A stretch of 64,000 bases of DNA from Rubrolithibacter danxiaensis (GCF_047272945.1 NZ_JBKOPS010000007.1:1-64000); one strand, 5' to 3'. Positions 16,659 through 26,017 are shown, counted from the first letter of the stretch. Translations and numbers: made by a program. The notes: generated by a model from the letters alone, not told the origin.

Positions 16659-19109
16659 TTAATTGTTTTCCTGCTCCCTTCTTCTCCGTCGCTCTTCCCT
16701 TCGTTGCTCCCTGCGCAATTTTTTTTCGTTAACTTCTGCGGGCTGTTGATTCTTTTGAGGCTGTGGCACAGCAGTTTTCGGTGCTGTTTTTTGTTCAGGA
16801 ACCAATATCTCTTCAGGTAATATCATTTCATTTGTTTCAACCGAATCCTGAACGGCTAAAGAATCAATAGCTGTACTGTCAACAGTTGCTGTATCTACTC
16901 TGTAACGTGGGGTAGGGCAGTTATACTCTCTGTTAATTTCTACTCCCGGTTTAGGAAATGGGCCGTATGTGTATCCCGATGAAGGATCGTGATATACTTT
17001 CTCCATAAACTTTCCAAAAATTGGAAGGGCGGTATGAGCACCTTCACCTGTTCCTGAAGTTCGGAAGTGAATGCTACGGTCATCACAACCAACCCACACG
17101 CCTGTAACGAGGTCTTTAGTAATACCCATATACCATCCATCTACGTAATCAGATGATGTACCGGTTTTACCTCCAATCTGATTCCCTTTTTTCCAAAGAT
17201 CCCATTCCCACAAAGATTGTGAAGTTCCTTCAGGTTCCTCCATGCCGCCTCTGAACATATACAACATCAGCCACGCAATTTCTTCGGAAATTGCCCGCTC
17301 TGTTTTTGCCGTAAATGTTTCGATGGTATTGCCATCATGGTCGGTAATTCGTTTAACAAGTATCGGATCTGTTTTAACACCTTTGTTTAAAAAGGTTCCG
17401 TATGCTTTAACCATCTCAAAAACGGATACATCGTTTGATCCTAAGCTTACGGAAGGAACAGCCTCTAAATGGCTTTCTATACCGCATTTATGAGCAAATT
17501 TAACTACATTATCCCAGCCAACTTTTTCGGTAACCTGCGCTGTTATTGAATTAACGGATTTCGCCATGGCCCACCGTAACGACATTTCTCTTCCCGTAAA
17601 ATAAAAATCGGCGTTTTTAGGCTCCCATAGTTTGGTCTCACCTTTTTCCTGGTATTCAATTCTTACCGGTTTATCTGTAAACTTATCGCAGGGACTCATG
17701 CCGGTCTCTAATGCAGTAAGATACGCGAATGGCTTAAAAGTAGAACCAGCCTGCCGTTTCGCCTGGTTAACATGGTCATATTTAAAATGTTTAAAATCAA
17801 TACCCCCAACCCAAACTTTTATTTCACCGTTAAACGGATCCAGTGTCATCATACCAGTATTGAGCATTTTAGCATAGTATGCAAGCGAATCCATTGTAGA
17901 AAAGGTTACCTCTTTATCGCCGTTCCATGAAAAAACCTTCATTTTTTTAGGTTTGTTCAGGTAATAGTTTATCGAGTCTTCCTCATTGTTGTATTTTTGT
18001 TTCAGATAGCTGTAGTAGGGCAAATGCTGCGCTGCCTTTTCTAAAAAGTTCGGAATTATGTTTCCCTCAGAATCTCTCCATGGTTTTTCATTTCCCCAAA
18101 CATTATTGAAACGTTGCTGCAAAATTTTCATTTGCGAAGCAACAGCCTCTTCTGCATATTTCTGAAGCTTCGAATCAATGGTGGTATAAATCTTCAAGCC
18201 GTCTTCGTACAGGTTATATCCGTTCTTTTCGGCCCAGTCGTCTAAATAACGGGCAACTGCAGACCGAATGTAGGAATCGTCCTGGGTTTCTTCCTCTATA
18301 TTTCCAAGTGTTAATTTTATGGGCCTGGCAGCACTTTCTTTATATTCCTGAGGCGTAATAAAGTTATATTTCTCCATTTGCGAAAGAACTACATTTCTTC
18401 TTTCCAGCGCTTTTTGAGGATTTTTTTGAGGATTGTATGTAGTAGTAGCTTTAAGCATACCAACCAGCATGGCAGCCTCCTCCAGCTTTAGCTGATCAGG
18501 TTCTTCGTTGAAATATAGTTTTGATGCTGTTTTTATACCAAAAGTGTTATTTCCAAACGGCACTGTGTTCAGGTACATGGTTAAGATATCTTCTTTGCTG
18601 TACTGTTTTTCAAGTTTCAGAGCCGTCATCCACTCCTTTAGTTTATATATTATTGTCCGGATACCTGGAATATGTTTTATTAAGCCCTGCGATTTATTGT
18701 TTCGGGTGGCATATAAGTTTTTTGCTAATTGTTGTGTTATTGTACTTGCGCCGCGTTTGTCGCCTGTTGCTGTAGATACTGTACTGGAAATCAGAGAAGT
18801 TAAATCAATTCCGCTGTGCTTAAAAAATCGAACATCTTCTGTTGCAACCAGGGCATTTATTACTTTGGGCGAAATCTTGTTGTATTCTACCGGACTTCTG
18901 TTTTCTTTAAAATATCTCCCAATCAATTTGCCATCAGCGGTATAAACTTCTGATGCGATACGCATGGCCGGTGTTTTAATGTCTTTTATAGTGGGTGAAT
19001 ATCCAAATAATCCTAAGAAATTAATTTCCAGTGCACAGAAGAAAATAATGATGAAATATAGAAGAATGACGAAGTAACGGAGCGGTTTAATTTTGATTTC
19101 GTTAAACAT
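16659..19109 (-). CDS. Class A penicillin-binding protein 1A
   Basis: Bifunctional peptidoglycan glycosyltransferase/transpeptidase anchored in the inner membrane. The 816-aa protein has an N-terminal TM helix (about 11-35) and a GT51 domain with catalytic Glu91 in EDVRFFKHSG and RGASTITQQLAKN at 119-131. Its transpeptidase domain has Ser456 in STFK, SVN at 518-520 and KTG at 648-650. The tail (about 740-816) is Pro/Gln-rich and ends in a cluster of Arg and Glu, probably disordered. All catalytic motifs are intact. The next gene downstream on the - strand is the protease/barrel protein, possibly co-transcribed. The mrcA/ponA name is not assigned because Bacteroidota have several paralogues. 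Confidence 0.95.
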   Translation of the reverse strand: MFNEIKIKPLRYFVILLYFIIIFFCALEINFLGLFGYSPTIKDIKTPAMRIASEVYTADGKLIGRYFKENRSPVEYNKISPKVINALVATEDVRFFKHSGIDLTSLISSTVSTATGDKRGASTITQQLAKNLYATRNNKSQGLIKHIPGIRTIIYKLKEWMTALKLEKQYSKEDILTMYLNTVPFGNNTFGIKTASKLYFNEEPDQLKLEEAAMLVGMLKATTTYNPQKNPQKALERRNVVLSQMEKYNFITPQEYKESAARPIKLTLGNIEEETQDDSYIRSAVARYLDDWAEKNGYNLYEDGLKIYTTIDSKLQKYAEEAVASQMKILQQRFNNVWGNEKPWRDSEGNIIPNFLEKAAQHLPYYSYLKQKYNNEEDSINYYLNKPKKMKVFSWNGDKEVTFSTMDSLAYYAKMLNTGMMTLDPFNGEIKVWVGGIDFKHFKYDHVNQAKRQAGSTFKPFAYLTALETGMSPCDKFTDKPVRIEYQEKGETKLWEPKNADFYFTGREMSLRWAMAKSVNSITAQVTEKVGWDNVVKFAHKCGIESHLEAVPSVSLGSNDVSVFEMVKAYGTFLNKGVKTDPILVKRITDHDGNTIETFTAKTERAISEEIAWLMLYMFRGGMEEPEGTSQSLWEWDLWKKGNQIGGKTGTSSDYVDGWYMGITKDLVTGVWVGCDDRSIHFRTSGTGEGAHTALPIFGKFMEKVYHDPSSGYTYGPFPKPGVEINREYNCPTPRYRVDTATVDSTAIDSLAVQDSVETNEMILPEEILVPEQKTAPKTAVPQPQKNQQPAEVNEKKLRREQRREERRRRREQENN

Positions 19110-19187
19110 ATATGAATATCAGCAAAAACAGTTGTATAGGATTTTGTTGTTGTAATTTAAATAAAACTTGTAAAAATAACTTTTAAG

Positions 19188-20066
19188 ATGGAATCAATTC
19201 GTAAAATGTTTGAGATTACGGAAAATACTAAAATAGCTGTTTCAGATTATGATAGTGATTATAGCGGACAATATAACAAAGAAAACTCGAAAGAGATTTT
19301 GAATGATTTTAAGGAAGAACTGAAAGACCTTCAGGAAAAATTATTTGCCACTAAACCCAACGCCGTTCTTATCATTTTACAGGCTATGGATGCAGCCGGA
19401 AAAGACAGTGCTATTGAACATGTAATGGGGGGTATAAACCCGATGGGATGTAAAGTGCATAGTTTTAAACAGCCAACGCAGCTTGAGTTGGAACATGATT
19501 TTTTGTGGAGACATTACATAGCTTTACCCGAAAGGGGAATAATTGGAATACATAACCGATCGCATTACGAAAATGTACTGGTTTGTAAAGTGCATCCCGA
19601 ACTGGTGCTTCAGGAAGCTGTTAATTCCTATAAAACTGTGGAAGACATTCCTGCCGACTTTTGGGAGAAACGCTACGAAAGTATCCGGAACTTTGAAAAA
19701 CACCTGGTAAACAACGGAACACTGATCCTGAAATTTTTTCTGCATGTTTCTAAAAAAGAGCAGAAGGAGCGTTTCCTGGAAAGAATTGAAGATCCGGCTA
19801 AGAACTGGAAATTTTCTGCGGGAGATTTAGAGGAAAGAAAACACTGGAAAGATTACATGGAAGCGTATGAAAAAGCTATTTCAGAAACTGCTACAAAAGA
19901 TGCTCCCTGGTATATTATTCCTGCTGACAAAAAATGGTTTGCCCGGATTGCCATCATCAGTATTTTAGTGGAGAAAATGAAAACCCTTGATCTTAACTTT
20001 CCACGCTTATCTGAAAAAGAAGAAGATGAACTTAAAGAATGTAAAAGATCTTTGCTTGATGATTAA
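19188..20066 (+). CDS. Polyphosphate kinase 2 (PPK2) family phosphotransferase
   Basis: Transfers phosphate between polyphosphate and nucleotides (NDP/NTP or AMP/ADP). The 292-aa protein is a single-domain PPK2. Its Walker A motif AMDAAGKDS is at 66-74, with the family's HVMGGINPMGCKVHSFKQPT lid-proximal segment just after. The Walker B-like NRSHYENV at 123-130 carries Asn where most members have Asp, and WKFSAGDLEERKHWKDY follows near 209-225. The length and the ~50-residue N-terminal extension fit the TIGR03709-type subgroup. It overlaps the convergent amidase gene by 4 bp at the 3' end. Direction and nucleotide preference cannot be read from sequence. Confidence 0.93.
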   Translation: MESIRKMFEITENTKIAVSDYDSDYSGQYNKENSKEILNDFKEELKDLQEKLFATKPNAVLIILQAMDAAGKDSAIEHVMGGINPMGCKVHSFKQPTQLELEHDFLWRHYIALPERGIIGIHNRSHYENVLVCKVHPELVLQEAVNSYKTVEDIPADFWEKRYESIRNFEKHLVNNGTLILKFFLHVSKKEQKERFLERIEDPAKNWKFSAGDLEERKHWKDYMEAYEKAISETATKDAPWYIIPADKKWFARIAIISILVEKMKTLDLNFPRLSEKEEDELKECKRSLLDD

Positions 20067-20854
20067 GTCTTTACTTTTTCTGTAATTTTAAAGGTGTCCG
20101 CATCGCGTAAAAACGGATAAATTCTCCTGGCTTTAGCTACTTCTTCTTTTGAAATAGAAAAGGTGTAAAGATCTTCATCATTGGGTTTATAATAAACCGT
20201 GTTGCCGTTAGGATCAATGCACATAGAATCTCCGGAATGGTAAACCTCATTTCCATCGTGACCCACCCGGTTTACAGCCACTACAAAACATTGATTTTCT
20301 ACTGCTCTCGCGGGTATAAGTGTTCTCCAGTGCTGCGAGCGGCGTTCGGGCCAGCTTGCAACAACTAATAGCATATCGTAATAAGGTTCTGTATTTCTTA
20401 GCCAAACCGGGAAACGGAGGTCATAGCAAATTGCAGGGCATATTTTCCATCCGTTTAATTCAACAATCAGCCGCTTGTTTCCAGCAGTATAGGTTTCATC
20501 TTCTTTCCCCAGCCCGAATAAATGTCTCTTATCGTATTTTTCAAAAGTACCGTCAGGCCTCATCCAGATCAGGCGATTATAACAATTGCCTTTTTCTTTA
20601 ATTATAAGACTCCCGGTAATAACACAATCAAATTTTACAGCCTGGTCATGCATCCATTGCATGGTGGCTTGGTTCATTTCTTCAGCAAGTTCAGAAACGT
20701 TCATGGTAAAACCCGTCGAAAACATTTCCGGTAACACAATCAAGTCGGTTTTTTCGCGGATAGAAGAAAGCCTTAACGCGAGGTTTTTAAGATTTTTTTC
20801 CCTGTTTTCCCAGAAAAGATATGCTTGAAATGTAGTGATCTTTAAAGTGCTCAT
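20063..20854 (-). CDS. Omega-amidase of the nitrilase superfamily (YafV/Nit2 type)
   Basis: A 263-aa carbon-nitrogen hydrolase with the complete Glu-Lys-Cys triad: Glu43 in LPEMFSTGF, Lys109 in KYDKRHLF and Cys143 in PAICYDLRFP. The FSTGF and HLFGLGKEDETYTAG segments are typical of YafV/omega-amidases, which hydrolyse alpha-ketoglutaramate to alpha-ketoglutarate. It starts 24 bp after the aminotransferase on the same strand, so the two form an operon. In that pairing a glutamine transaminase produces alpha-ketoglutaramate and the amidase removes it, making transamination irreversible. The function is inferred from family and context. Confidence 0.9.
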   Translation of the reverse strand: MSTLKITTFQAYLFWENREKNLKNLALRLSSIREKTDLIVLPEMFSTGFTMNVSELAEEMNQATMQWMHDQAVKFDCVITGSLIIKEKGNCYNRLIWMRPDGTFEKYDKRHLFGLGKEDETYTAGNKRLIVELNGWKICPAICYDLRFPVWLRNTEPYYDMLLVVASWPERRSQHWRTLIPARAVENQCFVVAVNRVGHDGNEVYHSGDSMCIDPNGNTVYYKPNDEDLYTFSISKEEVAKARRIYPFLRDADTFKITEKVKT

Positions 20855-20878
20855 ATTACAGTTAAAGTAATAATTAAA

Positions 20879-22024
20879 TTATACTCTCATTAATCGCTCA
20901 ATTGCCCTTTCTAATGTCTCCTGTTTTTTAGCGAAACAAAATCTTATAACTCCAAAATCTGTCCCTTTAGTATAAAAGGCAGAAACCGGAATCGGGGCAA
21001 TACCAAATTCTTTGGTAAGCCGTTTACAAAAATCGGTGTCATTTTCCTCAGAAATATCCGCATAGCTTACCGTTTGAAAATACGAACCTTCACAAGGTAA
21101 AAGATTAAACTTTGTTTCTTTCATTAAATCTCTAAAAAAATCTCTTTTTTGCTGATAAAATGAAGTTATATGCTGGTAGTAAGTGGTATCTTTCAGAAAC
21201 TCAGCGATGGCATATTGCATCGGAGTATTTACACTGAACACATTAAACTGATGCACTTTTCTAAACTCTTTCATTAAAAAAGAAGGAGCAATGCAATAAC
21301 CAAGTTTCCAACCCGTGTTATGAAGTAGTTTTCCGAATGAAGCACATATAAAACTACGTTCCCTTAGTTCAGGATATTTTGCCATACTTAAATGAGGTTT
21401 ATCATCATAAATAAGATGCTCATAAACTTCGTCACTCAGAATAATAATATCTGTTCCTCTTGTTATAGATATCAGCTCTTTAATATCTTCCTCTTTAATA
21501 ATTGTTCCCGTTGGATTTTTAGGGGAATTTACAATGATCATACGGGTATTAACTGTAATCAGCTTTTTAAGCATTGACCAGTCAATTTTATAATCAGGAG
21601 GATTTAGTTCAAAAGGTTTAACAATTCCGCCTAATAAACGAATGGTAGCAGCATAGGAATCGTATGAAGGATCAAAAATGACGACCTCGTCATTGGATTG
21701 GATGATTGCTGCCATCGCTGTAAAAAGAGCTTGTGTTCCGCCAGCAGTAATTGTAACATCAGACGCAGCAATATAATCAGACTGATGAGCCACATTTACT
21801 TTATCAGCTACAATTTCCTGTAAAGCAGGTAATCCCGCCATAGGAGCGTACTGATTTTTTCCTTCCCGCATAAACCGGTCAACCAGGTCAATCAGCTGCG
21901 GATCACAATCAAAATCAGGAAAGCCCTGAGACAAATTTATGGCGTTGGATTTTTCAGCCAACTGTGACATTACGGTAAAAATTGTTGTGGCCGTTTTAGG
22001 CAGCTTGGAAGTTAAATTAATCAT
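20879..22024 (-). CDS. Glutamine-dependent aminotransferase, methionine/kynurenine type (MtnE/YbdL-like)
   Basis: PLP fold-type I class I/II aminotransferase of 381 aa. Seen motifs: the substrate loop NLSQGFPDFD at 30-39, SPKNPTG at 167-173, SDEVYEHL at 197-204 and the PLP Lys232 in SFGKLLHNTGWKLG. The LSQGFPDF and FGK-HNTGWK patterns are those of YbdL and glutamine transaminase K, which act on methionine, aromatic amino acids and glutamine. With the adjacent omega-amidase it probably regenerates methionine from its keto acid (methionine salvage) using glutamine. Other mtn genes are not in the window. First gene of the two-gene operon. Confidence 0.9.
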   Translation of the reverse strand: MINLTSKLPKTATTIFTVMSQLAEKSNAINLSQGFPDFDCDPQLIDLVDRFMREGKNQYAPMAGLPALQEIVADKVNVAHQSDYIAASDVTITAGGTQALFTAMAAIIQSNDEVVIFDPSYDSYAATIRLLGGIVKPFELNPPDYKIDWSMLKKLITVNTRMIIVNSPKNPTGTIIKEEDIKELISITRGTDIIILSDEVYEHLIYDDKPHLSMAKYPELRERSFICASFGKLLHNTGWKLGYCIAPSFLMKEFRKVHQFNVFSVNTPMQYAIAEFLKDTTYYQHITSFYQQKRDFFRDLMKETKFNLLPCEGSYFQTVSYADISEENDTDFCKRLTKEFGIAPIPVSAFYTKGTDFGVIRFCFAKKQETLERAIERLMRV

Positions 22025-22072
22025 CAGGGCTAAAATAATATTAAAAGAGACAATTGCCGTTTTATCTTGATA

Positions 22073-22639
22073 TTAAAACAAAGAGAGCAAGGCAGGTTTG
22101 CATAAAGGAAATTCTTTGAAAGAGTCCCATTTTTTTCCATTGTGTTTTAAAAGTGAAAAATGGGTAACGGTAAAAGACCGTTTAAATTTCCGGTTCTTAA
22201 AATCTTCCCATATTAAAGGAAATACGTGTGGGGGAATATCTCGATAAGCAATAGTTACATGGGGTTTAAAAGTGTTTTTACTTTTAATTTCTTCCTCCTC
22301 CATTTTATTTTTTGAGTAAATGTATGTTATCTCTTTTTGAAGTGCCGATAAATGCGTATTTTTTTCTACACGGATAAAAAGTGTTTTAATATCGAAAGAA
22401 TCAAAATTTTCCAGATTTATATTAAATGGCTCATGATTGCTTGCTGTTTGTCTAAGTATCTTTATAAGTAGTTCTTCCTTTGATGAATCAATATGTAGAG
22501 GCTTGAAAAGGGTAATATGAACCGGAGGTTTTAGTCCGGCTTTCAATCCGAATTTTTCGGCGCATTCTTGTCTGATCTCATCAATTTGAATAGCGAGTTG
22601 TTCGGGTGGAAGAATAGCTGTAAGATATAAGTTTTTCAT
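22073..22639 (-). CDS. 2H phosphoesterase (2'-5' RNA ligase / LigT-like)
   Basis: A 188-aa protein with the two HxT/S-type motifs that define the 2H superfamily: HITL at 41-44 and HVTI at 127-130, in the duplicated fold expected (first half 1-95, second half 96-188). Members hydrolyse or ligate 2'-5' RNA bonds or 2',3'-cyclic phosphates. It is divergent from dinB with only a 47-bp gap that holds the dinB promoter and the candidate operator C, so it could share that control. The substrate cannot be told from the sequence. Confidence 0.85.
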   Translation of the reverse strand: MKNLYLTAILPPEQLAIQIDEIRQECAEKFGLKAGLKPPVHITLFKPLHIDSSKEELLIKILRQTASNHEPFNINLENFDSFDIKTLFIRVEKNTHLSALQKEITYIYSKNKMEEEEIKSKNTFKPHVTIAYRDIPPHVFPLIWEDFKNRKFKRSFTVTHFSLLKHNGKKWDSFKEFPLCKPALLSLF

Positions 22640-22648
22640 GGTTTACTT

Positions 22649-22678
22649 TTGCTAATAAAATTAGTAATTTTATATTTG
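22649..22678 (+). promoter_or_regulatory. Bacteroidota promoter for dinB
   Basis: TTG (22649-22651), exactly 19 bp, then TATATTTG (22671-22678), a full match to TAnnTTTG. The -7 box ends only 8 nt before the ATG at 22687, so the transcript would have a leader of a few nucleotides at most. Operator C occupies the spacer. Confidence 0.75.
22650..22666. promoter_or_regulatory. Putative S24-regulator operator C in the dinB promoter
   Basis: TGCTAATAAAATTAGTA: half-sites TGCTAA / TTAGTA with a 5-bp spacer, 15 of 17 bases identical to operator B. It overlaps the -33 TTG and fills the space up to the -7 box, the ideal position for a repressor. Confidence 0.65.
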
Positions 22679-22686
22679 CTTTGAAA

Positions 22687-23877
22687 ATGGAAGAAGAAAA
22701 AAGGCATATTGTTCACATCGACCTTGACTCATTTTTTGTTTCTGTAGAGCGATTGAAAAATTCATCACTAAATGGAAAACCAGTTTTAATTGGTGGAAGT
22801 TCTGACAGGGGAGTAGTTGCATCCTGTAGCTATGAAGCACGTCGGTTTGGTGTACATTCTGCCATGCCTATGAAAAAAGCCCGGCAACTTTGCCCTCAGG
22901 CGGTAATTATTGGCGGAGATTATACTTCTTACAGCAAGGCTTCCAAGTCGGTAACTCAGATTATACAAAACACAGTTCCTCTTTTCGAAAAAACCTCTAT
23001 TGATGAGTTTTATATTGATCTGACAGGAATGGATAAATTTTATGGATGTTATCAGATCGCCTCTGATTTGCGTCAAAAAGTAATTAAAGAAACAGGTCTT
23101 CCTATTTCTTTTGGCCTTTCTTCAAACAAAACGGTTTCAAAAGTGGCAACCGGTCAGGCTAAACCAAACGGGCAATTATATATAGAACATGGAAAGGAAA
23201 AAAGCTTTTTGGCCCCTTTGTCTGTACGTAAAATACCTATGATTGGCGAAAAAGCCTGTGAGACTTTACTTAGCATGGGAATTCATAAAGTAGGCGATCT
23301 GCAAAAGCAAACCTTATCCAACCTGGAACGCGTTTTCGGTAAAATGGGTAAAATGATGTGGGAGAAAGCGAATGGCATCGACCGTTCGCTTGTGATTCCT
23401 TACCATGAAAGAAAATCTATTTCGAGCGAAAATACTTTTCATCAGGATACGGCAGATAAGAAAGTGATAGAACAGCTGCTTGTTTCTATGACAGAACAAC
23501 TGACCTTTCGCCTTCGCCAGGAAGGAAAAGTAGCTACCTGCCTTGCAGTAAAAATCCGCTATTCAAATTTTGATACCTTTACTCAACAGATCACCATTCC
23601 GCCAACTCATTCAGATACCGTTTTATTTCCATTGATAAAGGATCTTTTTAATAAAGCGTACAAAGAAGCAAAGCTGATACGGCTCATTGGTGTGCGTTTA
23701 AGTAACTTAACCGACGGCCCTTTTCAGGTTGGTTTATTTGATAATTACGAGCGAAATGAAAAACTGTATAAAGCTCTTGATAACTTAAATCTGCGGTTCG
23801 GATCCAAAACTATATCAAGGGCCATTTCTATGGATATTAATAGCCGCGATTTTAATCCATTTTCAGGGAAAGATTAA
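22687..23877 (+). CDS. dinB: DNA polymerase IV (Y family)
   Basis: Error-prone translesion polymerase. The 396-aa protein has the palm carboxylates Asp12 (HIDLDSFF) and Asp106-Glu107 (SIDEFYIDL), the steric-gate region, a helix-hairpin-helix thumb (VRKIPMIGEKACETLLSMGI, about 181-200) and a little-finger domain. A beta-clamp motif QVGLF sits near residue 345. An in-frame TTG at 22681 exists, but the ATG at 22687 gives the usual N-terminus and is preferred. The promoter carries a palindrome matching the operators beside the S24 regulator, so SOS-like control is likely. The 3' end overlaps the convergent OPT gene by 4 bp. Confidence 0.95.
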   Translation: MEEEKRHIVHIDLDSFFVSVERLKNSSLNGKPVLIGGSSDRGVVASCSYEARRFGVHSAMPMKKARQLCPQAVIIGGDYTSYSKASKSVTQIIQNTVPLFEKTSIDEFYIDLTGMDKFYGCYQIASDLRQKVIKETGLPISFGLSSNKTVSKVATGQAKPNGQLYIEHGKEKSFLAPLSVRKIPMIGEKACETLLSMGIHKVGDLQKQTLSNLERVFGKMGKMMWEKANGIDRSLVIPYHERKSISSENTFHQDTADKKVIEQLLVSMTEQLTFRLRQEGKVATCLAVKIRYSNFDTFTQQITIPPTHSDTVLFPLIKDLFNKAYKEAKLIRLIGVRLSNLTDGPFQVGLFDNYERNEKLYKALDNLNLRFGSKTISRAISMDINSRDFNPFSGKD

Positions 23878-25940
23878 GAACTTTTTACATCAATTTTTGA
23901 TTTACCGGTAGCAATTTTGTAAAGTACAATCCCCATGATAACAAAGAAAATAAATCCTAATATCTGAAATCCTTCTTCACCTAAAGCTGTTGTTAATCCT
24001 TTTTCCATATTAAGTTTATTAACCGGCCCGGCCGTGTTTTCAAAAGCCATCAAAAAAGCATAAATAACGCCCATTAATGCTCCACCGGCCACCAAACCGG
24101 TTGCAAACAGCGAACCTTTTCCAAGTTCATCGTCCTCTTTATACTCATTTCTTCTTTTAGCACGGTAATCTACCAAACCTTTAATTGCACCGCCGGCAAA
24201 AATAGGAAGCGTAGTAGATAGGGGAAGATATGCTCCAACTGCAAAAGATAAAGCATTTACACTGCATAGTTCAATGGTAACAGCAAGGAAAACTCCCACT
24301 AAAACAAACTGCCAGTCTAAATTGAAAGATAAAAGCCCTTTAATTAATGTAGCCATTAAGGTTCCCTGCGGAGCAGGATAAACGGTGCTTCCAATTGCAT
24401 GTTTAATTCCCTGTGCCTGCAATTCAGGTGTTGGCCTGTCCAAAACTGAAAGTGTAATGCCAATAATTACGGCTGAAACAATAGCGCCGACAAAAAGAGC
24501 AAGTTGCTGGTATTTCGGTGTTGCCCCTACAATATATCCTGTTTTTAAGTCCTGAGAAGTTGCACCGGCATTTGCTGCTGCAATACAAATCATACCTCCA
24601 ACAACCAGAACCATTGGCTCATAATAATTTCCAGTCCAGCCGGCGCTTATAAAAACAAGGCAGGTACCCATAACAGTGGCAATGGTCATACCTGAAATTG
24701 GATTGGAAGAAGAACCAATTAGTCCCACTATTCTGCTAGAAACAGTTACGAAAAAGAATCCGAACACAACCACAAGTACCCCAATCAATAATTTATTGAT
24801 TATGGAATTTCCCGGAATTTGGGGCAGGGCAACCATCAGGATTATAAGCCCAATACTTCCGAAAATTACTGTTTTAAAAGACAGGTCCTGCTCTGTTCTT
24901 TTTGCACTTGCTTTTTCAGCTGCAGCACTAACAGAGGATAAGCTGGATTTAAAAGAGGAAACGATTGTCGGAATGGTTTTTAACAAGGTAATAAATCCAC
25001 CAGCTGCTACAGCTCCTGCACCGATTTGTCGCACATAAGCCCGGTAAATTGCATCTGTATAATCAGTAAAGGTTTTTGTAAGTGGGTTCCAATCTCCGGG
25101 GCCGCCTGTAGCAGTAAGGCTTTGTAAATAACCAAGTTTAACTAATTGGGTCGCTATTGTTTCCGCAGGAACAAGTGTGGCAATCAAGGGAATCAATCCG
25201 AGCCAGGCAAGGACTCCTCCAGCTACCAGTACACCGGCAATACGTGGGCCTATAATATAACCCACTCCAAGGTACTCTGGCGTAATTTCTCCATTTACAG
25301 TTGCTGAAGGGAAATATTTATTTGTTTGGGCTGTAACCCAGGTTGGAGTTTCGGCAATAATATGAAATACTTTTTGCAAAATAGCGTAAGCAAAGGCAAA
25401 CCCTAATCCCTGGTATGCGGTTTTGGCAAAGTCACCACCTTTTTCTCCCGCGATAAGAACGGAAGCACAAGCTGTTCCTTCCGGATAGGGCAGTGTTCCG
25501 TGCTCTTCAACAATAAGCGACTTTCGAAGTGGAACCATCATGAGCGTTCCTAGAATTCCCCCAAGGGCGGCAAGAAAAAATATCGGCCAGTATGAAAAAA
25601 AACTTTCGCCCTGGCTTCCCGCAGATAAAAATAAAAATCCCGGTAGTGTAAAAACTACCCCTGCAGCGATTGATTCTCCTGCAGAGCCGGTGGTTTGAAT
25701 GATGTTGTTTTCCAGAATAGTAGTTTTAAAAATCTTACGTCCGATGGAAATGGCTAAAACAGCAACGGGTATAGAAGCCGATACTGTTAAACCTGCTTTT
25801 AATGCTAAATAGACGGTTGCAGCACCAAATATTATCCCGAAGAACGCTCCTAAAAGAACGGATTTGAGGGTAAACTCTGCAATACGGTTTTCAGGAGCAA
25901 TGTAAGGTTGAAATACTTTTTCGGTTTTTATTTCTGCCAT
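23874..25940 (-). CDS. OPT family oligopeptide transporter
   Basis: A 688-aa polytopic inner-membrane protein with about 14-16 hydrophobic segments. The N-terminal block (TLKSVLLGAFFGIIFGAATVYLALKAGLTVSASIP, about 23-57) and the LPYPEGTACASVL segment (about 146-158) are hallmarks of the prokaryotic OPT family (TIGR00733 type). Members import oligopeptides or metal chelates such as siderophore-metal complexes by proton coupling. The length fits the bacterial subgroup. It is transcribed alone, convergent with dinB. Substrate unknown. Confidence 0.92.
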   Translation of the reverse strand: MAEIKTEKVFQPYIAPENRIAEFTLKSVLLGAFFGIIFGAATVYLALKAGLTVSASIPVAVLAISIGRKIFKTTILENNIIQTTGSAGESIAAGVVFTLPGFLFLSAGSQGESFFSYWPIFFLAALGGILGTLMMVPLRKSLIVEEHGTLPYPEGTACASVLIAGEKGGDFAKTAYQGLGFAFAYAILQKVFHIIAETPTWVTAQTNKYFPSATVNGEITPEYLGVGYIIGPRIAGVLVAGGVLAWLGLIPLIATLVPAETIATQLVKLGYLQSLTATGGPGDWNPLTKTFTDYTDAIYRAYVRQIGAGAVAAGGFITLLKTIPTIVSSFKSSLSSVSAAAEKASAKRTEQDLSFKTVIFGSIGLIILMVALPQIPGNSIINKLLIGVLVVVFGFFFVTVSSRIVGLIGSSSNPISGMTIATVMGTCLVFISAGWTGNYYEPMVLVVGGMICIAAANAGATSQDLKTGYIVGATPKYQQLALFVGAIVSAVIIGITLSVLDRPTPELQAQGIKHAIGSTVYPAPQGTLMATLIKGLLSFNLDWQFVLVGVFLAVTIELCSVNALSFAVGAYLPLSTTLPIFAGGAIKGLVDYRAKRRNEYKEDDELGKGSLFATGLVAGGALMGVIYAFLMAFENTAGPVNKLNMEKGLTTALGEEGFQILGFIFFVIMGIVLYKIATGKSKIDVKSS

Positions 25941-26017
25941 AAGATTTATAATTGAATTGCAAATAAAGATAATACTTAAACAATAGCAATAAAGTTTAAA
26001 ATTATCAGCAAGGATTG

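Noticed and set aside
18508..18945. 145-codon + strand frame
   Set aside because: It is a shadow of the PBP1A gene on the other strand, which has every catalytic motif.
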